A DNA stretch of 6,642 bases from JBBQTU01 sp038213005 (GCA_038213005.1 JBBQTU010000228.1:1-6642), one strand, 5' to 3'. Counted from the first letter of the stretch, positions 1 through 5,720 are shown. Translations and numbers: made by a program. Notes: a model not told the origin generated them from the letters alone.

Positions 1-62
1 CCTCACCCGCCATCAACCCGCAGCGCCCGCGCCAGTCTCTCGCCCGGCCGCCGATGTCTCGG

Positions 63-134
63 GTTTCGATATTCACCCTCTCGTCGTTTCTCCCGTTGTT
101 TCGAGTTTCGATATTCGCATTTCGGATTTCCCGC
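63..134. repeat. Interspersed short intergenic repeat, two diverged units
   Basis: The 12-mer GTTTCGATATTC occurs at 63-74 and again at 105-116, each within TTTCG-rich sequence. Read on the minus strand this gives K-C-E-Y-R-N-S-K followed further on by E-Y-R-N-P-R. It resembles the E-I-R-N-S-K text I associate with dispersed non-coding repeats in planctomycete and related genomes, and that link is from memory. The two copies in the window are directly visible. No gene is evident in 1-157. Confidence 0.45.
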
Positions 135-161
135 TCCGGCGTTTCCGGCCGGCCGGTGTGG

Positions 162-167
162 TACGAT
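162..167 (+). promoter_or_regulatory. Possible -10 hexamer for the recombinase gene
   Basis: TACGAT matches the -10 consensus at four of six positions and ends 11 bases before the ATG at 179. Transcription would start about five bases before that codon, leaving almost no leader. No good -35 hexamer is visible at the usual spacing, so this call rests on position and on similar arrangements at other starts in the window. Confidence 0.3.
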
Positions 168-178
168 GGGCTGCGGCT

Positions 179-1120
179 ATGGTTTCACGCATGCAGCAGA
201 GCGACGGCGGAAAGCGGTCTCCCTTTAAGACGCGGGCCCGCGCGCCCCAGGTGCGGGCCTTCCTGGTTTACCTCGCCACCGAGCGCGGGCTGGTTGCCAA
301 TTCGCTCAATGCCTATCGCCGCGACCTGGAGAGCGCCGAGGACTATCTTGAGGGCCACGGCAGTTCGCTGCTCAAGGCCGATGCCCTGGACTGGCGCAGT
401 TACCTGCAGCAGCAGACGCTGGACCACAAGAGCACCCATACCCTGGCCCGGCGGCTGGCGTGTATCCGGGCATTCCTGCAATACCTGCAGATCGGCGGGC
501 ACGACACCGATAGCATCCTTCAGCAGCTTGACGCGCCCAAGCCCGAGCGGCCGCTGCCCCACGTCCTGGGCCATGACCAGATCAACCGACTGATCTCCGC
601 ACCCGATCCGGCCTCGCCGTTTTTCTTCCGCGATGTGGCGATCCTGGAACTGCTGTATGCCGCCGGGCTGCGCGCCACTGAACTGTGCGACCTGACGCTG
701 ACGGACCTGAACCTGAACCTCGGCTGCGTCCGTGTGCTGGGCAAACGATCCAAGCAGCGGGTGGTGCCCATCGGCCAGGCGGCGATGGAGGCAATCGAGA
801 ACTACCTGAATAACACCCGCCGGGGGCTGGACCTCCACGGAGTGTCCAACGTATTCCTCTCGCGAACGGGTAAGCCGCTGGAGCGGGTGGCGCTCTGGAA
901 GATCATCCGCCGCCACGCGATCGCCAGCGGCGTGGCGGCCGAGGTCCATCCGCACGTGCTGCGGCACTGCTTCGCCAGCCATCTGCTCAGCGGCGGGGCC
1001 GACCTGCGTCTGGTGCAGGAACTGCTTGGGCACAGCAATGTGGTCACCACGCAGATCTACACGCATGTCGACCAGGTGCGCCTCAAGGACGTGCACAAGA
1101 AGTTTCATCCGCGGGCATAA
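179..1120 (+). CDS. Tyrosine recombinase, XerC/XerD type
   Basis: This is a site-specific DNA recombinase of the phage integrase family. Xer proteins resolve chromosome dimers at dif sites, and close relatives act as integrases. The 313-residue product has the usual Xer length. Its N-terminal SAM-like core-binding domain (about residues 20-105) contains V-Y-L-A-T-E-R-G-L and N-A-Y-R-R-D-L. The catalytic domain carries the full active site: Arg165 (G-L-R-A-T-E-L), Lys189 (G-K-R-S-K), His259 and Arg262 (H-V-L-R-H), His285 (L-G-H-S) and the nucleophile Tyr294 (I-Y-T-H). The Arg-to-Lys spacing of 24 equals that of E. coli XerD. The ATG at 179 was chosen because a -10-like hexamer lies just upstream; GTG 158 and ATG 191 are in-frame alternatives, and none has a Shine-Dalgarno site. 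The gene looks intact. No partner xer gene or dif-like site is visible, so C versus D cannot be decided, and an integrase role is not excluded. Confidence 0.9.
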   Translation: MVSRMQQSDGGKRSPFKTRARAPQVRAFLVYLATERGLVANSLNAYRRDLESAEDYLEGHGSSLLKADALDWRSYLQQQTLDHKSTHTLARRLACIRAFLQYLQIGGHDTDSILQQLDAPKPERPLPHVLGHDQINRLISAPDPASPFFFRDVAILELLYAAGLRATELCDLTLTDLNLNLGCVRVLGKRSKQRVVPIGQAAMEAIENYLNNTRRGLDLHGVSNVFLSRTGKPLERVALWKIIRRHAIASGVAAEVHPHVLRHCFASHLLSGGADLRLVQELLGHSNVVTTQIYTHVDQVRLKDVHKKFHPRA

Positions 1121-1160
1121 CCCTTTGCCTTTTCCACGTGTTCGTCGTTCAATCTGGAGT

Positions 1161-2027
1161 ATGGGAACTGTGGCGTTCTGCCTGGCCAACATCGTCGACA
1201 CGATGACCTCTTCAGGATCGGTCGCGATCCTGTCGCTCACGGTGTCGTGCGCACTACTTAGCCTGGTGGTGGTCTGGCGCCGATGGGCGTTCCTCGGCGA
1301 AGGCATCGCCCATGCCGGATTCGGCGGCGCGGGCACGGCCTGGCTGCTGGCGTGCGTGCTGCCGTGGCTCGACCAGCCGGGCTATATCATGCTGGCGATC
1401 ACGCTGTTCTGTTTCGTCACGGCGATCGTGATCGGCATCGTGCATCGCGATGAGACGGTGCATTCCGAAACGGCGATCGGCATATTCCTGGTCGCGTCGC
1501 TGGCATGGGGATTCGTCGGCCAGCAGGCGTATTTTGCCAAATACGCCAGATCCCCCGCCGGCTTCCAGGCGCTGCTCTTCGGCCACACCGAATTGCTGGG
1601 TTCCAGCCATGCGCACCTCTGCGTGGCCATGGCGTGTGTGTGTGTTGTGCTCATGACAGTTCTTCGCAAAGAGATTCTCGCGTGGTGTCTGGAGCCGACG
1701 CTGGCCCAGGTCAGCGGCGTGCGTGCGGGGTTCATCCACTATCTCATGATCCTGCTGATCGCCGCCTCCGTTGTGCTGGGCGTGCAACTGGTCGGTAGCG
1801 TATTGATGACGGCCCTCTTGATCCTGCCGGGGGCGACCGCCATGCTGTTTGCCCGCCGACTGGGCCCGGCCGTCGCCTGGACGCTGGCGATCGGCCTGGC
1901 TGGGGCGGCCATCGGACTGGCGACCCACGGCACCTGGCCGCTGGTCTGGCAAGGCCCGGCCGTCGTCCTCAGCCTCGTGATCATCTTCCTCGTGGTCTTC
2001 ACCGTCCGCCGCGTAACTGGACCCTGA
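1161..2027 (+). CDS. ABC-3 family metal transporter permease (ZnuB/MntB/TroC-like)
   Basis: This is the inner-membrane subunit of a zinc/manganese/iron-type ABC importer. The 288-residue protein is strongly hydrophobic, with about seven to eight membrane segments (for example residues 20-39, 49-67, 75-94 and 104-120). Family signatures are R-R-W-A-F-L-G-E-G-I-A-H-A (40-52), S-E-T-A-I-G-I-F (102-109) and, near the C terminus, L-V-G-S-V-L-M-T-A-L-L-I-L-P-G-A-T-A. The length is normal and the frame intact. An upstream in-frame extension overlaps the recombinase and is rejected. ATG 1161 is preferred; a GGAG at 1156-1159 lies too close to serve it but is well spaced for GTG 1170, so the start is uncertain by three codons. 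The ATPase and solute-binding subunits are not in the 40-base gap before it or downstream, so this permease is orphaned within the window. Metal specificity cannot be read from the sequence. Confidence 0.85.
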   Translation: MGTVAFCLANIVDTMTSSGSVAILSLTVSCALLSLVVVWRRWAFLGEGIAHAGFGGAGTAWLLACVLPWLDQPGYIMLAITLFCFVTAIVIGIVHRDETVHSETAIGIFLVASLAWGFVGQQAYFAKYARSPAGFQALLFGHTELLGSSHAHLCVAMACVCVVLMTVLRKEILAWCLEPTLAQVSGVRAGFIHYLMILLIAASVVLGVQLVGSVLMTALLILPGATAMLFARRLGPAVAWTLAIGLAGAAIGLATHGTWPLVWQGPAVVLSLVIIFLVVFTVRRVTGP

Positions 2028-2052
2028 CCTGCGATCCGGTGGCCGCCGGCCT

Positions 2053-2061
2053 GCCGTACGG
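2053..2061. repeat. Left copy of 9-bp direct repeat (probable target duplication)
   Basis: GCCGTACGG stands immediately outside the left terminal inverted repeat of the element at 2062-2286, and the identical nonamer stands immediately outside the right one. Its inner CCGTACGG is self-palindromic, so it could alternatively be an outward extension of the inverted repeat with a one-base slip. Confidence 0.6.
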
Positions 2062-2091
2062 GGGTGCAGGACACTGAGGGCGATTTGGAGT

Positions 2092-2133
2092 GCTGCGAGC
2101 TTCTCGCAGCTTTTACGAGCCGACCTTGTCGGC
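2092..2133. other. Left-arm hairpin pair with CTT triloops
   Basis: Two perfect hairpins lie in tandem. GCTGCGAG pairs with CTCGCAGC around loop CTT (2092-2110), and GCCGAC pairs with GTCGGC around loop CTT (2119-2133). The first stem is followed by TTTT at 2111-2114, so for transcripts running off the permease gene it could double as a weak intrinsic terminator. Confidence 0.6.
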
Positions 2134-2208
2134 GGGAAGAATACAGATCGGCTCCTTGTGGCAAGCAGTTAGTGACGATGCATGTCCTACTCTGCTCACC
2201 GCCCTCCC

Positions 2209-2250
2209 GGCGAGAAGCTCGCCTCGGTAAAGCGGTAAGAAGCTTACCGC
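2209..2250. other. Right-arm hairpin pair with AAG triloops
   Basis: GGCGAG pairs with CTCGCC around loop AAG (2209-2223), and GCGGTAAG pairs with CTTACCGC around loop AAG (2232-2250). On the minus strand both loops read CTT and the outer stem is followed by TTTA, so this arm mirrors the left one. Stem sequences differ from the left arm while pairing stays perfect. Confidence 0.6.
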
Positions 2251-2286
2251 AGTCCAGAAATCCTCCGCCGCAGGTGTCCTGCACCC

Positions 2287-2295
2287 GCCGTACGG
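2287..2295. repeat. Right copy of 9-bp direct repeat (probable target duplication)
   Basis: GCCGTACGG directly abuts the right end of the element at 2286 and is identical to the copy at 2053-2061. The larB -10 hexamer lies 42 bases further on, outside the element. Confidence 0.6.
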
Positions 2296-2337
2296 ATTCA
2301 GATGCTCGCGCCCCTGCCGCTGGGGGGTGTTTGGTCT

Positions 2338-2343
2338 TACAAT
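2338..2343 (+). promoter_or_regulatory. Probable -10 hexamer of larB, giving a leaderless transcript
   Basis: TACAAT matches the -10 consensus at five of six positions. Only six bases separate it from the ATG at 2350, so the expected transcription start falls at or next to the A of the start codon. The best -35 candidate, CTGCCG at 2314-2319, is weak. No Shine-Dalgarno sequence precedes the gene, which fits leaderless translation. Confidence 0.5.
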
Positions 2344-2349
2344 CTAATC

Positions 2350-3135
2350 ATGGACGCCAACCAACTTCGCGAACTTCTCTCGGCCGTGCAGGGTGGAACC
2401 GCTTCGGTGGATGATGCCGTCGAGCGACTGCGACGGCTGCCCTTTGAGCAGCTCCCTTTCGCCACACTGGACCACCATCGCGGCATCCGCTGCGGCCATC
2501 CCGAAGTGATCTTCTGCCCCGGCAAGACCGTGCAGCAGGTGCTGGGGATCGCCCAGCGTCTGGCCGCCACCGGGGGTCGCGTGCTGGCCACCCGAGCCAG
2601 CGATGATCAACTCTCGGCGGTCGGGGCGCAGTTTCCCAATGCGGTGATCAACCGCCAGGCACGGGCCGTGATGCTCAATGAGCCGCAGCCACCTGAGGAA
2701 CCCAAGGACGATGAACTGGCGGTGGTGGTGATCTCGGCCGGCACCGCCGACATTCCCGTCGCCGAAGAGGCGCTGTTCACCCTGCGGGCGATGCAGATAC
2801 CGGCGATCCGCATCCTGGATGTGGGCGTCTCGGGCCTGCACCGGCTGCTGAGCCATCTGCCTGCCCTGCAGCGGGCGTGTGCGATCGTGGTGACCGCCGG
2901 CATGGAAGGCGCGCTGCCCAGCGTCGTTGGCGGGCTGGTGGCCTGCCCGGTGTTCGCCGTGCCCACCAGCGTGGGTTACGGCGCGAGCTTCGGCGGCCTT
3001 GCGGCCCTCTTGGGAATGCTCAATAGCTGCGCGGCCAACGTCTCGGTGGTCAACATCGACAACGGCTTCGGCGCAGCATTCTCGGCCGGCATGGTCTACA
3101 AACAGGCAACGCGAACGGTCGCCGCGGAGAAATAA
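2350..3135 (+). CDS. larB: LarB, nickel-pincer nucleotide cofactor biosynthesis enzyme
   Basis: LarB carboxylates the pyridinium ring of nicotinic acid adenine dinucleotide and cleaves its phosphoanhydride. The product is pyridinium-3,5-biscarboxylic acid mononucleotide, the first intermediate of the nickel-pincer cofactor of lactate racemase-type enzymes. The 261-residue product has the family length. A variable N-terminal part (to about residue 115) contains R-G-I-R-C-G-H-P-E-V-I-F-C. The PurE-like C-terminal domain has V-V-I-S-A-G-T-A-D-I-P-V-A, then V-V-T-A-G-M-E-G-A-L-P-S-V-V-G-G-L and the long conserved stretch V-P-T-S-V-G-Y-G-A-S-F-G-G-L. Cys227 in L-N-S-C-A and Glu186 are the probable equivalents of L. 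plantarum Cys221 and Glu180, whose numbers I recall; both keep the same offset of six. An upstream in-frame extension from 2302 is rejected because the promoter lies at 2338. The stop overlaps the nnrD start. No larA, larC or larE is visible, so lactate racemase itself may not be the client enzyme. Confidence 0.9.
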   Translation: MDANQLRELLSAVQGGTASVDDAVERLRRLPFEQLPFATLDHHRGIRCGHPEVIFCPGKTVQQVLGIAQRLAATGGRVLATRASDDQLSAVGAQFPNAVINRQARAVMLNEPQPPEEPKDDELAVVVISAGTADIPVAEEALFTLRAMQIPAIRILDVGVSGLHRLLSHLPALQRACAIVVTAGMEGALPSVVGGLVACPVFAVPTSVGYGASFGGLAALLGMLNSCAANVSVVNIDNGFGAAFSAGMVYKQATRTVAAEK

Positions 3136-4004
3136 TGGCTCAAGACAATCCCGCCGAGCTTCCTCAACTGCCCAGCCGCCCCGCCGAGGGGCACAAGGGA
3201 ACGTTTGGCCGACTGATGATCCTCGCCGGGTCTGAAGGGATGATCGGCGCCCCGGCCTTCGCCGGACTGTCGGCCTTGCGCAGCGGCTGCGGGCTGGTCT
3301 ACATCGCCACCGCGCAGGCCGCCCTGCCGACGGTGCTTTGCATCGCCCCGGAACTGGTCGGCGTCCCCCTTCGCTTGCCCCGGCAGGATCGGCGATTCCG
3401 GCAACTCACCGAGTCGGCCGACGCGCTGGTGATCGGCCCGGGCATGGGCCTGGGCGAGGAGGCCGAACAGCGACTGTCCTGGCTGGTGACCCTCACCAAG
3501 CCAGCGGTCGTCGACGCCGACGCGCTGACTCTGCTCGCACAGGGCCGGATCGCCAAAGACTCGATCAAACTGCGCGGCGTCTTTACACCCCACCCGGGCG
3601 AGATGATGCGCCTGGCGAGTTGGCTGAAGCTGGACGATGTGCCGCTGGATGGCCAGGCCCGCATCACGATGGCCGCCGCCGCAGCTTTGGCACTGGGCCA
3701 GGTGGTGGTTCTCAAGGGCCATCGCACGGTGATCAGCGACGGACACCGCCATCGCATCAACCAGACCGGCGATTCCTCGCTGGCCAAGGCCGGCACGGGA
3801 GACGTCCTCAGTGGCCTGATCGGCTCGCTGCTCGCCCAGGGCATGGAGCCGTTCGACGCGGCCAGCCTCGGCGTCCACCTTCACGGCCGAGCGGGCGAAC
3901 TGGCCGGGCAGCGCCTGGGCGTCCGCAGCGTCTTGGCCAGGGACGTGATCGACTCGCTCCCCGAGGCCCTCAAGGAATTCCCGGCCCTCGCCATCTCCGG
4001 GTAA
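3135..4004 (+). CDS. nnrD: ADP/ATP-dependent NAD(P)H-hydrate dehydratase
   Basis: This is a metabolite-repair enzyme that dehydrates damaged NADHX and NADPHX back to NADH and NADPH using ADP or ATP. The 289-residue product is a single YjeF C-terminal (ribokinase-like) domain. Visible motifs in order are H-K-G-T-F-G-R-L-M-I-L-A-G-S (20-33), V-I-G-P-G-M-G (99-105), V-V-D-A-D-A-L-T, T-P-H-P-G-E (151-156), L-K-G-H-R-T-V-I (Lys194) and N-Q-T-G-D-S-S-L-A-K-A-G-T-G-D-V-L, with the predicted catalytic base Asp223. The N-terminal NnrE epimerase domain of fused bacterial versions is absent, so epimerisation must be supplied elsewhere. The ATG shares its A with the larB TAA stop (TAATG), and no separate promoter is seen, so it is probably read from the larB transcript by translational coupling. 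Frame and length are intact. Confidence 0.9.
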   Translation: MAQDNPAELPQLPSRPAEGHKGTFGRLMILAGSEGMIGAPAFAGLSALRSGCGLVYIATAQAALPTVLCIAPELVGVPLRLPRQDRRFRQLTESADALVIGPGMGLGEEAEQRLSWLVTLTKPAVVDADALTLLAQGRIAKDSIKLRGVFTPHPGEMMRLASWLKLDDVPLDGQARITMAAAAALALGQVVVLKGHRTVISDGHRHRINQTGDSSLAKAGTGDVLSGLIGSLLAQGMEPFDAASLGVHLHGRAGELAGQRLGVRSVLARDVIDSLPEALKEFPALAISG

Positions 4005-4045
4005 CGACGCACCGGGGCAGGTCAGAACAGCAACCGTCGTAAGCC

Positions 4046-4061
4046 GGCGGTCTGCGCCGCC
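4046..4061 (+). terminator. Weak hairpin after nnrD, possible terminator
   Basis: GGCGG at 4046-4050 pairs with CCGCC at 4057-4061 around a six-base loop, 41 bases after the nnrD stop. There is no T-run behind it, so intrinsic termination is doubtful. It is the only hairpin I noticed between nnrD and the next promoter. Confidence 0.2.
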
Positions 4062-4105
4062 GACCCAGCGCGACAGCCGGTGTGCCCATCCATTGTGCTC
4101 CAGCT

Positions 4106-4133
4106 TTGCCAACGGCCGCTCCCGCCTTATTAT
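4106..4133 (+). promoter_or_regulatory. Sigma70-type promoter of the glycoside hydrolase-like gene
   Basis: TTGCCA (4106-4111) and TATTAT (4128-4133) are separated by 16 bases, with four and five consensus matches. The start of transcription would fall near 4140, giving a leader of about six bases before the ATG at 4146. This argues against the longer in-frame reading from GTG 4080, which would begin upstream of the promoter. Confidence 0.55.
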
Positions 4134-4145
4134 CTTGTGAGCCTT

Positions 4146-5240
4146 ATGCTCAAGAACAAAGCCTTCTACTGCTGGTTGGTGGTCTATCTCTTCGTCGTCG
4201 GCTGCGTGGTCTGGCCGGACGGGCGCAGCTCGATGCGCACGGCTTACGCCGAATCCACCAGCCCGGCCAGCGCCAGTACGCACGTCTCCACCGCCGAGAT
4301 GCCCTACCGCGGCGTCGCCATTCAGATCCAGCGCATGGACTGGATGGACCGCTACAAGCAGTGCATCGACGAGATCGCCGGCCTGGGCGCTGACACCGTC
4401 TCCCTGGTCATCGACACTCGCATGGAAAACGGCACCTCCAGCCGCATCTGGCTGGACATGCGCATGGCCCCCACGCCCGACCAGCTTGGCGGCCTGATTG
4501 ACCATGCCAAGAGCAAAGGGCTTCGCGTGATGCTCATGCCCATCGTCCTGCTGGACAACCCTGAACACAACGAATGGCGGGGCACCATCGAGCCCAAGAA
4601 CTGGAGCAGTTGGTTCGACAGCTATCGCGGCATGATGAACCATTTCTCCTGGATCGCCCAGGCCCACAACGTCGACATCCTGGTCGTCGGCTCCGAACTG
4701 GTCAGCACCGAAGCCAAGCTCGACGAGTGGACCCGCACCATCAAGGAAATCCGGGAGGTCTTCAAGGGCAAGCTCACCTACTCCTCCAACTGGGATCATT
4801 ATGTGGGCATCGGTTTCTGGAATCAGCTCGACCTGATCGGCATGAACAGCTACTGGAAGCTCGGCGACAACTCGTCCGCCACCGTCGCTCAGATCAGGCA
4901 GAAGTGGCAGGAAATCCAGACCGATCTTCTGAAGTTCCGCAAGAAGGTCGGCAAGCCCCTGCTGTTCACCGAAGTCGGCTGGTGCAGTCTCGACAACGCC
5001 GCCCACGAGCCCTGGGATTACACCAAGGTCTCCGAGTCGATCAACCTCGACATCCAGAAGAAACTCTACGAAGGTTTTTTCCAGAGCTGGTACGGCAACC
5101 CCGATCTCGGCGGTTTTGTGATCTGGGAATGGCCGCCGGACCAGGGCGGGCCCTCGCACAAGGGCTACATCCCCAAAGGAAAGCCCGCCGAAAAGGTTCT
5201 GCGCCAGTGGCTTGCCAAGCCCAAATGGCCGGTCCAGTAA
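4146..5240 (+). CDS. Exported TIM-barrel glycoside hydrolase-like protein (GH113-like)
   Basis: This is a probable extracytoplasmic glycosidase or carbohydrate-binding (beta/alpha)8 barrel; the substrate cannot be read from sequence. The 364-residue product begins with Lys3 and Lys5, then a hydrophobic stretch (about 8-23). Two export readings are possible: a lipobox V-V-G-C with lipidated Cys20, or signal-peptidase cleavage after A-Y-A at residue 35. The barrel starts near Y-R-G-V-A-I-Q (54-60). Glu184 in V-V-G-S-E-L sits where clan-A enzymes place the acid/base, and Glu276 in L-L-F-T-E-V-G-W where they place the nucleophile. Late barrel text is G-F-V-I-W-E-W-P-P-D-Q-G-G. This pattern fits GH113 (beta-mannanases) and related GTA-TIM-like domains, and I cannot choose between them. 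The gene has its own promoter and no signalling or sugar-uptake partner nearby except the response regulator downstream. The start at 4146 is set by the promoter and the signal sequence. Confidence 0.75.
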   Translation: MLKNKAFYCWLVVYLFVVGCVVWPDGRSSMRTAYAESTSPASASTHVSTAEMPYRGVAIQIQRMDWMDRYKQCIDEIAGLGADTVSLVIDTRMENGTSSRIWLDMRMAPTPDQLGGLIDHAKSKGLRVMLMPIVLLDNPEHNEWRGTIEPKNWSSWFDSYRGMMNHFSWIAQAHNVDILVVGSELVSTEAKLDEWTRTIKEIREVFKGKLTYSSNWDHYVGIGFWNQLDLIGMNSYWKLGDNSSATVAQIRQKWQEIQTDLLKFRKKVGKPLLFTEVGWCSLDNAAHEPWDYTKVSESINLDIQKKLYEGFFQSWYGNPDLGGFVIWEWPPDQGGPSHKGYIPKGKPAEKVLRQWLAKPKWPVQ

Positions 5241-5251
5241 GCGAATCCCGG

Positions 5252-5281
5252 TTGTCCGCCCGCCCTGATGCGGTCTATACT
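5252..5281 (+). promoter_or_regulatory. Sigma70-type promoter of the response regulator gene
   Basis: TTGTCC (5252-5257) and TATACT (5276-5281) are spaced by 18 bases, with four and five consensus matches. Transcription would start near 5288, giving a leader of about 12 bases that consists largely of the ribosome binding site. Confidence 0.55.
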
Positions 5282-5287
5282 CATTAC

Positions 5288-5294
5288 GGGGGGA
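5288..5294 (+). promoter_or_regulatory. Shine-Dalgarno site of the response regulator gene
   Basis: GGGGGGA ends five bases before the ATG at 5300. It is the clearest Shine-Dalgarno site in front of a complete gene in this window. It fixes the start and rules out the long upstream in-frame reading that overlaps the preceding gene. Confidence 0.5.
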
Positions 5295-5299
5295 CCGAC

Positions 5300-5719
5300 A
5301 TGAGCGATCTAGACACTACGCCCAAACCACGCGAGATCCTCGTTGTGGACGATAACGTCAACGTCTCCCGGGCGATGGGCGACCTGCTGTTTCGCGCCGG
5401 CTTCGCGCCCACCGTCTGCACCAAGGGCGCTGACGCCATGGAGTACCTCTCCCATGGTCCCCCGGCCGGCGCGATCATCGACATCCACCTCCCCGACATC
5501 TCGGGGCTGGTAATCTCCCAATACCTCCGCGAGAAATACGGCCCCGAGATCCCCATTATTGTCGTCTCTGGCGACACCTCCATGGACAACCTCAACGCAC
5601 TGCCCGACGTGGGTGCCACCTACTTCTACTCCAAGCCCGTCCGCGGCTCGGCCCTGGTCGACCGCATCCGTGAACTGACCTCCGCCAGCCCCGCCACCGG
5701 CGAACCCAAACCTTTGTAG
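5300..5719 (+). CDS. Single-domain response regulator (receiver domain only)
   Basis: This cytoplasmic phospho-receiver protein would accept phosphate from a histidine kinase or phosphotransfer protein and signal by protein contact, since it has no output domain. The 139-residue product is one REC domain (about 11-128). It shows the acidic pair Asp17-Asp18 (L-V-V-D-D), phosphoacceptor Asp61 (I-I-D-I-H-L-P-D), switch Ser90 (V-V-S-G-D) and Lys112 in the S-K-P turn. All key residues are present, so phosphorylation is expected to work. A short Pro/Thr-rich tail follows the last helix. It has its own promoter and Shine-Dalgarno site 59 bases after the hydrolase-like gene, so joint regulation is possible but unproved. 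No kinase is in the window. Transposase debris begins directly after the TAG stop, so a partner gene formerly downstream may have been lost. Confidence 0.88.
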   Translation: MSDLDTTPKPREILVVDDNVNVSRAMGDLLFRAGFAPTVCTKGADAMEYLSHGPPAGAIIDIHLPDISGLVISQYLREKYGPEIPIIVVSGDTSMDNLNALPDVGATYFYSKPVRGSALVDRIRELTSASPATGEPKPL

Positions 5720-5720
5720 C

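Larger units (their letters stand above)
2062..2286. mobile_element. MITE-like non-autonomous element with hairpin arms
   Basis: The 225-bp element is bounded by a 13-bp perfect terminal inverted repeat: GGGTGCAGGACAC at 2062-2074 and its reverse complement at 2274-2286. A 9-bp direct repeat, GCCGTACGG, flanks it at 2053-2061 and 2287-2295. It has no coding capacity of its own. The two halves are inverted, diverged copies. Each arm runs inward from the terminal repeat through a GATTT-containing spacer, an 8-bp hairpin, a short T-rich link, a 6-bp hairpin and a GGGA-like tail, leaving a core of about 75 bases. A 9-bp duplication fits several DDE-transposase families (for example IS4 or IS5 groups), but I cannot identify the parent element. 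It fills nearly all of the gap between the permease gene and larB. The hairpins could also act in RNA, as terminators or in a structured transcript. Confidence 0.65.

Noticed and set aside
3..139. A minus-strand frame ending in R-A-L-R-V-D-G-G at 3-5 that could be the tail of a gene
   Set aside because: Its upstream part is translated repeat text (E-Y-R-N-S-K) and no domain or start can be seen; the short GC-rich tail alone is not evidence.
185..1336. A 383-codon minus-strand open frame across the recombinase gene
   Set aside because: It is antisense to a complete tyrosine recombinase with all catalytic residues and crosses into the permease gene; its composition is shadow-like.
2053..2295. 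Integron attC site, CRISPR array or riboswitch as explanations for the palindromic gap
   Set aside because: There are no attC core sites at the ends, no regularly spaced direct repeats, and no recognisable riboswitch core; terminal inverted repeats with flanking duplication explain the layout better.
2302..2349. A 16-codon N-terminal extension of LarB from ATG 2302
   Set aside because: It precedes and overlaps the -10 hexamer at 2338-2343 and adds non-conserved residues to a family that starts near the 2350 methionine.
4080..4145. A 22-codon N-terminal extension of the hydrolase-like protein from GTG 4080
   Set aside because: The -35 and -10 elements at 4106-4133 lie inside it, and the signal sequence begins naturally at ATG 4146.
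3096..5159. A 687-codon open frame on the minus strand spanning nnrD and the hydrolase-like gene
   Set aside because: It is fully antisense to two well-recognised genes, shows no domain I know, and is expected where GC-rich third positions keep the opposite frame open.
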